Source: Clostridiales bacterium (GTDB lineage: Bacteria; Bacillota; Clostridia; Oscillospirales; Oscillospiraceae). Taken from it: a stretch of DNA of 6,148 nucleotides. Both the position numbers and the translations under genes were made by a program. The stretch is from contig JAJQAS010000287.1 in the NCBI GenBank assembly GCA_021203685.1, forward strand, positions 1-6,148, read 5' to 3'. Under the pieces are notes generated by a model that was not told the DNA's origin, ran no database searches, and saw only the letters and a program-made list of their open reading frames with translations. Positions 1 through 4,080 of this stretch are shown piece after piece; position 1 is the first letter of the stretch, and each line of letters opens with the position of its first letter.

Positions 1-2
1 AG

Positions 3-905
3 ACCTGGAGCCTCTCCGGTGGTTCTTACCATGTCAGTGAGGACGGCAGCGACATCACCGGCGTTACCTTCCCCGTGAAGGTCCCCGCGGGGACGGATCT
101 CTCAGCCTACACCCAGATCACTGACAGCGATACCCTGGAGATCACCGAGACCAACCGCGGCACCACCTCCACCACTACCTACACCGGCTATCAGGCCCTG
201 TATCAGGCGGACAGCTACTCTTATTATGTACTGAGCAGCAATCCCTCCTATTATAAGGAACTGACCGTCAACGAGGACGGCTCCTTCTCCTTCGGCGCTG
301 TGGTGGGCGAGAGTACCACCGTCACCGCCAGCGCGGAGTTGACAACCGACACCACTTATGGCGACTACCAGCTGACCGTGGACGGCATCACCGACTACGT
401 GACCGCCGGCACCGATGACGTTTACGGCGTGATCCTCCACACTGCCGAGGGCAGCGACTACGGCCTGCGCCACCTGGAGAACATCTGGCGGGTCAGTGAG
501 CTGGCGTTCTGCACCGGCTTCACCACCGCAGTCCACAACTGCCCCACCTCCTCCGCCCACTACGAAGCCATCATGGGCCAGACCATCACCAGCATTACCT
601 ACTACACCAGCGCGGGCATCTATGAGGTCGCCCTCAGCGAGAGCGTATATGTCCCCGTCAAGTCGGATGTCACCGTCACTGTGGAGGACGCTTACGTGCT
701 GGACGGCCAGACCACCTTCACCGTGGACGGCGCCCTGGCCGACGACTTCGACGCCGCGTACAGCGTGGACATCGAGGGCGCTGTGATCGACGCCGAGAAC
801 GGCGCCATCACCTTCGCCACCGACACCGACTTGGACAGCTACACCCTGACCATCTCCGACCAGAGCGGTAAATACGCTGACCTCACTGCCAGCTTCTCCC
901 TGTAC
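3..905 (+). repeat. Tp47-like module 1 (N-terminal part missing)
   Basis: This is the first of two homologous modules in the surface protein. It aligns with module 2 through GVTFPVKV (about 60-80) against GVVLPVKV, YGDYQLTVD (about 357-383) against WGDYELDLD, VYGVILHT against VYGAYVTT, ENIW against ENLW, and GQTITSITYYTSAGIY against GKTITGVTFITTSGIV. A tail of beta character ends in DSYTLTI. The copy is rich in potential metal ligands between 471 and 560 (two Cys, three His). Its upstream part, including the position equivalent to the DVVTSAT motif of module 2, lies outside the window. Confidence 0.75.
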
Positions 906-2846
906 AACTACTACTACATGAACGTGCCTTACAGCGTGTTCTACAGCGAGCTGAACGATGACGGCGACGTGGATGTTGTCACCTCTGCCACCACCAGCAA
1001 GGCCGCCAACTGCAAGAACGTCTACATGACCGTGGACTCCGACGCCGGTACCACCACCATCTACGGCGTGGTCCTCCCCGTGAAGGTCTCCGGTTCCGCC
1101 TATGCCAGCGTGAAAGACCTGGTGACCGATTCTGCCGCCGACTACTACGTGGGCGACGCGCTGGAGAGCGCTCCCACCGTGTATCTGGAGCTGACCTATA
1201 GCAGCCGCACCGGTTACAGCTTCTCCGCCATCCAGTCCGCCGCCGAGGCCACCACCGCCACTGTGGACGCCACCCTCTCCAGCAGCTCCGTTTGGGGCGA
1301 CTATGAGCTGGATTTGGATTCCGATTACGGCGTCGCCACCACCGAGGTCTATGGCGCTTATGTCACCACCGACGACGGCGCGCAGTACGCCATGAAGCAG
1401 AGCGAGAACCTTTGGACTCCCAGCACGTACTATGAGGCCGCCTGGGACACCATCGACAACGAGTACTACGCCAGCATGGAAGGCAAGACCATCACCGGCG
1501 TGACCTTCATCACCACCTCCGGCATCGTGACGTACACCCTGTCTGAGGCCCTGTATGTGACGCCGCATATGGCTACTGTCCCCGCCGCAGAGTTCACCAG
1601 CAGCACCACCCTTGCCATTACCGGCGTGGCGGAGGACGCGGAGAACGTCACCGTCACTGTGAAAGCCTCCGGAAAGAACGGCGCGTCTCTGACGGACGAG
1701 GCGAAGAGCATCGTGGACGGCGTTGTGACGCTGGACACCGCCGCCACCGACGGCGTCACCTACCGGGTGACCATCTCCAGCGACAACTACGCCAGCAACA
1801 TCGTCAATGCGGTGTACACCGCTGCGGACACCACCGCCTTGACCGCCGCCATCGAGCAGGCGGAGGCCCTGACCGAGAGCGATTACACCGCCGCCAGCTG
1901 GGCCGCAATGCAAACCGCTCTGGAGACCGCGAAGACTGTTGCCGCCAGCGGTACCACCAGCCAAACGGAGGTGGATGAGGCGACCTCAGACCTGACCGCC
2001 GCCGTTGCCGCGCTGGAAGCGGCTGCTGGTGAGGAGGAACTGGCGGAGCTGACAACGACTGCCAGCCAGGCCAGCGCCCTGACCGAGAGCGACTACACCG
2101 CCGAGAGCTGGGCCGCCCTGGAAGCTGCGCTGGAGAACGCCAACGCGGTCCTCAACAATGCCGACGCCAGCCAGAGCGAGGTGGAGGAAGCCCTTGCCGC
2201 TCTGACCGCCGCCATCTCCGCGCTGGAAACGGCCGAGGCAAAGTCGGATACGGAAACTGAGACCGGCACCGAGACCGAAACGGTCACCGCGCCCGCCGCC
2301 ACCAAGATCACCTCCGCGGTGAACAAGGCCAAGGGCATCAAGCTCACCTGGAACGCCGTGGACGGCGCCACCAGCTACCAGGTCTACCGCAAGATCGGCA
2401 GCGGCAGCTGGAAGAAGGTCAAGACCACTTCCTCCACCACCTGGACCGATACCGCCGCCACCAAGAACGGTACCAAGTATCAGTACAAGGTCTACGCGGT
2501 GAACGAGGGCGGCAAGAGCAGCGCCTCCGCCACCAAGACCATTTACCGCCTGACCGCCAAGCACTTCACCCGTGCCAAGAACGTCAAGGGTAAGAAGATC
2601 AGCCTCAAGTGGACCCGGAACACCAAGGCCACCGGCTACGTGATCGAGTACTCCACCAGCAAGAGCTTCACCAGCTCCACCACCAAGACCGTCAAGCTCA
2701 AAGGCAACAAGAACCTGACCACCACCCTGAAGAACCTGAAGAAGGGCAAGACCTACTACATCCGTATGCGGGCTTACAAGACCTCCGGCAGCGTGACCTC
2801 TTACGCCGGCTGGAGCAAGGTCAAGACCGTCAAGGTCAAGAAGTAA
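3..2846 (+). CDS. Tp47-like / FIVAR / Fn3 multidomain surface protein, 5' truncated
   Basis: The frame is open from the first complete codon of the window, so the gene begins upstream. The GTG at 75 lies inside a conserved domain and is not a credible start. Domain order, by nucleotide: end of a first Tp47-like module (3-665) with its beta-rich tail domain (about 666-905); a second full module (about 915-1575) with tail domain (about 1580-1820); two FIVAR repeats (1830-2240); a Thr/Glu linker (2250-2288); two Fn3-like domains (2289-2843). The Tp47 relationship is recalled from family patterns and not computed: a Y-x-x-x-Y/F-Y segment, then DxVTSAT, then GVxxPVKV, and Y-R-V-T-I tail strands. 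T. pallidum Tp47 was described as a penicillin-binding lipoprotein; the role of the clostridial relatives is not known to me. FIVAR and Fn3 modules indicate an extracellular, wall-associated or matrix-binding protein. No LPXTG signal, SLH domain or C-terminal membrane segment is seen; the C-terminus is lysine-rich. The call as a surface protein is firm, the biochemical function is open. Confidence 0.85.
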   Translation, partial: TWSLSGGSYHVSEDGSDITGVTFPVKVPAGTDLSAYTQITDSDTLEITETNRGTTSTTTYTGYQALYQADSYSYYVLSSNPSYYKELTVNEDGSFSFGAVVGESTTVTASAELTTDTTYGDYQLTVDGITDYVTAGTDDVYGVILHTAEGSDYGLRHLENIWRVSELAFCTGFTTAVHNCPTSSAHYEAIMGQTITSITYYTSAGIYEVALSESVYVPVKSDVTVTVEDAYVLDGQTTFTVDGALADDFDAAYSVDIEGAVIDAENGAITFATDTDLDSYTLTISDQSGKYADLTASFSLYNYYYMNVPYSVFYSELNDDGDVDVVTSATTSKAANCKNVYMTVDSDAGTTTIYGVVLPVKVSGSAYASVKDLVTDSAADYYVGDALESAPTVYLELTYSSRTGYSFSAIQSAAEATTATVDATLSSSSVWGDYELDLDSDYGVATTEVYGAYVTTDDGAQYAMKQSENLWTPSTYYEAAWDTIDNEYYASMEGKTITGVTFITTSGIVTYTLSEALYVTPHMATVPAAEFTSSTTLAITGVAEDAENVTVTVKASGKNGASLTDEAKSIVDGVVTLDTAATDGVTYRVTISSDNYASNIVNAVYTAADTTALTAAIEQAEALTESDYTAASWAAMQTALETAKTVAASGTTSQTEVDEATSDLTAAVAALEAAAGEEELAELTTTASQASALTESDYTAESWAALEAALENANAVLNNADASQSEVEEALAALTAAISALETAEAKSDTETETGTETETVTAPAATKITSAVNKAKGIKLTWNAVDGATSYQVYRKIGSGSWKKVKTTSSTTWTDTAATKNGTKYQYKVYAVNEGGKSSASATKTIYRLTAKHFTRAKNVKGKKISLKWTRNTKATGYVIEYSTSKSFTSSTTKTVKLKGNKNLTTTLKNLKKGKTYYIRMRAYKTSGSVTSYAGWSKVKTVKVKK
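915..1820 (+). repeat. Tp47-like module 2
   Basis: This is the complete second module. It opens with YYYMNVPYSVFY, followed by an acidic stretch, DVVTSAT (972-992), GVVLPVKV, WGDYELDLD, VYGAYVTT, SENLW and GKTITGVTF. It ends in a beta-rich domain closing with VTYRVTISSDNYA, which resembles the C-terminal strands of Tp47 as I remember them. Relative to module 1 it lacks the Cys/His cluster. Divergence from module 1 is large, so the duplication is old. Confidence 0.7.
1830..2240 (+). repeat. Two FIVAR repeats
   Basis: There are two helical repeats of about 70 residues, 210 bp apart. Each carries ALTESDYTA-x-SWAA followed by LE-x-A, then SQ-x-EV-x-EA and LTAA-x-x-ALE, the hallmark of FIVAR (found in various architectures) modules of Gram-positive surface proteins and glycosidases. 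They are Ala/Glu-rich and act as structural or carbohydrate/matrix-interaction spacers in known proteins. A linker of alternating Thr and Glu follows at 2250-2288. Confidence 0.85.
2289..2843 (+). other. Two C-terminal fibronectin type III-like domains, lysine-rich
   Basis: The first domain (about 2289-2546) shows GIKLTWNAVDGATSYQVYRK, then a Thr-rich strand, then YQYKVYAVNEGG. The second (about 2547-2843) shows ISLKWTRNTKATGYVIEYS, then the LKNLKKGKTYYIRMRAY strand and a WSKVKTVKVKK end. Trp, Tyr and Gly positions match Fn3 beta-sandwich patterns common at the C-terminus of clostridial secreted proteins. The two domains are strongly basic, in contrast to the acidic rest of the protein, which could favour binding to anionic wall polymers (inference). 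Confidence 0.8.
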
Positions 2847-2878
2847 GCAGCACTCGTTCGCACCAACCAAACAACCAC

Positions 2879-2904
2879 AGGCAGGGGCTTCGGCCCCTGC
2901 CTTG
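2879..2904 (+). terminator. Likely rho-independent terminator of the surface-protein gene
   Basis: A perfect 10-bp stem (left arm 2879-2888, right arm 2893-2902) closes a UUCG tetraloop with the favourable C-G closing pair, 32 bases after the stop codon. Stem G/C content is very high. Only two T residues follow, so the U-tract is weak and termination may be incomplete, letting some transcription into apbE. Confidence 0.7.
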
Positions 2905-2966
2905 AAGTGCGATATTGACTGTTCAGGTATTGCGAGCCAAAAGCGCAGAACGAACAGCGAACATAG

Positions 2967-2974
2967 AAAGGAAG
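2967..2974 (+). promoter_or_regulatory. Ribosome binding site deciding the TTG start of apbE
   Basis: AAAGGAAG sits 7 bases before the TTG at 2982. The sequence between it and the first in-frame ATG (deep in the coding region, at the MDTYMTV motif) encodes a complete lipoprotein signal peptide. The TTG is therefore the real start, not an internal ATG. Confidence 0.8.
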
Positions 2975-2981
2975 ATCCCGA

Positions 2982-4070
2982 TTGACAAGGCAAATCGGCT
3001 GTCTGCTGCTGGCGGCGGCGCTGTGCGCCCTGACCGGCTGCGGCGATGCCGGACAAGCGACGGAGCAGGAGACCTCCAGTGCCTCCCAGACAGCTACGGA
3101 GACAGAGGAGCTTCCCAGCAGCACCCAGCAGGTGTTCGCCATGGATACCTATATGACCGTCACCGCCTATGGCGACCAGGCGGAGGCGGCGGTCTCCGCC
3201 GCGGTGGAGGAGATCCAGCGGCTGGACGCCCTGTGGAGCGTGGGGGAGAGTGACAGCGAAATTTCCATCCTCAATGACAGCGGCTCCATTCTCCTCTCTG
3301 AGGAGACGGCCGAGCTGGTGGAGCGCTCCCTGACTCTGTACCAGGAGACGGGTGGGGCCTTCGACATCACCATCTACCCCCTGATGGTGGAGTGGGGCTT
3401 CACCTCCGGGGAGTATCAGGTACCCACTCAGGAGCGCATCGACGAGCTGCTGGAGCTGGTGGGCAGCGACAAGCTGGAATACGACGCCGAGACCCGGCAG
3501 CTGACCCTCCCGGAGGGCATGGCAATCGACCTGGGCGGCATCGCCAAGGGCTATGTCTCCGACCACATCATGGACGTGTTTGAGGAATACGGCGTGGTGT
3601 CCGGCATGGTGTCCCTGGGTGGCAATGTGCAGACTTATCACACCAAGACCGACGGCAGCCTCTGGCGGGTGGGCATCGAAAACCCGGACGAAACGGTGGA
3701 GGCCCTCTCCGGCGTGTCCTACGTGGGCATCCTCAGCGTGGGAGACAAGGCTGTCATCACCTCCGGCGGCTACGAACGCTATTTTGAGGAGGACGGCGTC
3801 ACTTATCACCACATCATCGACCCCTCTACCGGCAGCAGCGCCCGCAGCGGGCTGCTCTCCGTCACCATCGTCAGCGAGGACGGCACCCTGGCCGACGGCC
3901 TCTCCACCTCTCTGTTCGTCATGGGCAAGGAGAAGGCCCTGGCCTTTTGGGCGGAACACAGCGACGAATTTGACGCCGTGCTGGTGGAGGAGGACGGCGC
4001 CGTCACCATCACCGGCGGGCTGAAGGATTGTTTTGAGTCCGATTTGGACTATACCTGCGTGGAAAGCTGA
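2982..4070 (+). CDS. apbE: FAD:protein FMN transferase, lipoprotein (ApbE family)
   Basis: Enzymes of this family act outside the membrane, cleaving FAD with Mg2+ and attaching the FMN moiety by a phosphoester bond to a Thr or Ser of a target motif, with release of AMP. The product has 362 residues, a usual length for lipoprotein ApbE. A signal peptide with Arg3 and a Leu/Ala core ends in the lipobox LTGC, so Cys20 would carry the lipid. A Ser/Thr/Glu linker (about 21-49) precedes the catalytic domain. Motifs seen are MDTYMTV (54-60), GGAFDIT (124-130), DLGGIAKGY (183-191), SLGGNV (211-216), WRVGIENP (228-235), TSGGYERYF (260-268), HHIIDPSTG (276-284) and ADGLSTSLFVMG (304-315). The last corresponds to the metal-binding A-D-x-x-S/T-T region. 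All expected motifs are intact. The downstream gene starts 10 bases after the stop and encodes the obvious substrate, five FMN-binding domains. The start is TTG, supported by a ribosome binding site 7 bases upstream. Confidence 0.95.
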   Translation: MTRQIGCLLLAAALCALTGCGDAGQATEQETSSASQTATETEELPSSTQQVFAMDTYMTVTAYGDQAEAAVSAAVEEIQRLDALWSVGESDSEISILNDSGSILLSEETAELVERSLTLYQETGGAFDITIYPLMVEWGFTSGEYQVPTQERIDELLELVGSDKLEYDAETRQLTLPEGMAIDLGGIAKGYVSDHIMDVFEEYGVVSGMVSLGGNVQTYHTKTDGSLWRVGIENPDETVEALSGVSYVGILSVGDKAVITSGGYERYFEEDGVTYHHIIDPSTGSSARSGLLSVTIVSEDGTLADGLSTSLFVMGKEKALAFWAEHSDEFDAVLVEEDGAVTITGGLKDCFESDLDYTCVES

Positions 4071-4074
4071 GGGG
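4069..4074 (+). promoter_or_regulatory. Ribosome binding site of the multi-FMN gene, overlapping the apbE stop
   Basis: GAGGGG begins inside the apbE TGA (4068-4070) and ends 6 bases before the ATG at 4081. The overlap of stop codon and ribosome binding site suggests translational coupling within one operon. Confidence 0.75.
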
Positions 4075-4080
4075 AACACG

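Larger units (their letters stand above)
2847..2981 (+). other. Intergenic region between surface-protein gene and apbE
   Basis: These 135 bases hold the terminator hairpin (2879-2904) and the apbE ribosome binding site (2967-2974). A broken dyad lies between them: CTGTTC at 2919-2924 pairs with GAACAG at 2952-2957, with an inner TGCG/CGCA (2931-2934, 2944-2947). It could form a modest leader hairpin just before the ribosome binding site. A TTGACT at 2915-2920 could be a -35 element, but no convincing -10 box stands about 17 bases downstream. No riboswitch was recognised. Confidence 0.4.

Noticed and set aside
75..77. GTG at 75 as start of the surface-protein gene
   Set aside because: The codons before it (3-74) encode a segment homologous to module 2, ending in GVTFPVK, so the GTG is an internal Val codon. 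No ribosome binding site is placed before it.
102..1964. Long open frame of 620 codons on the minus strand
   Set aside because: It lies wholly antisense to the surface-protein gene, and its product is Gly/Val/Ala/His-rich without recognisable motifs. Such frames arise from G/C-rich third codon positions on the opposite strand.
2915..2943. Promoter with TTGACT (2915-2920) as -35 element
   Set aside because: The region 16-18 bases downstream reads CAAAAG-like and is not a credible -10 box. TATTGC at 2928 is too close. It is kept only as a weak possibility.
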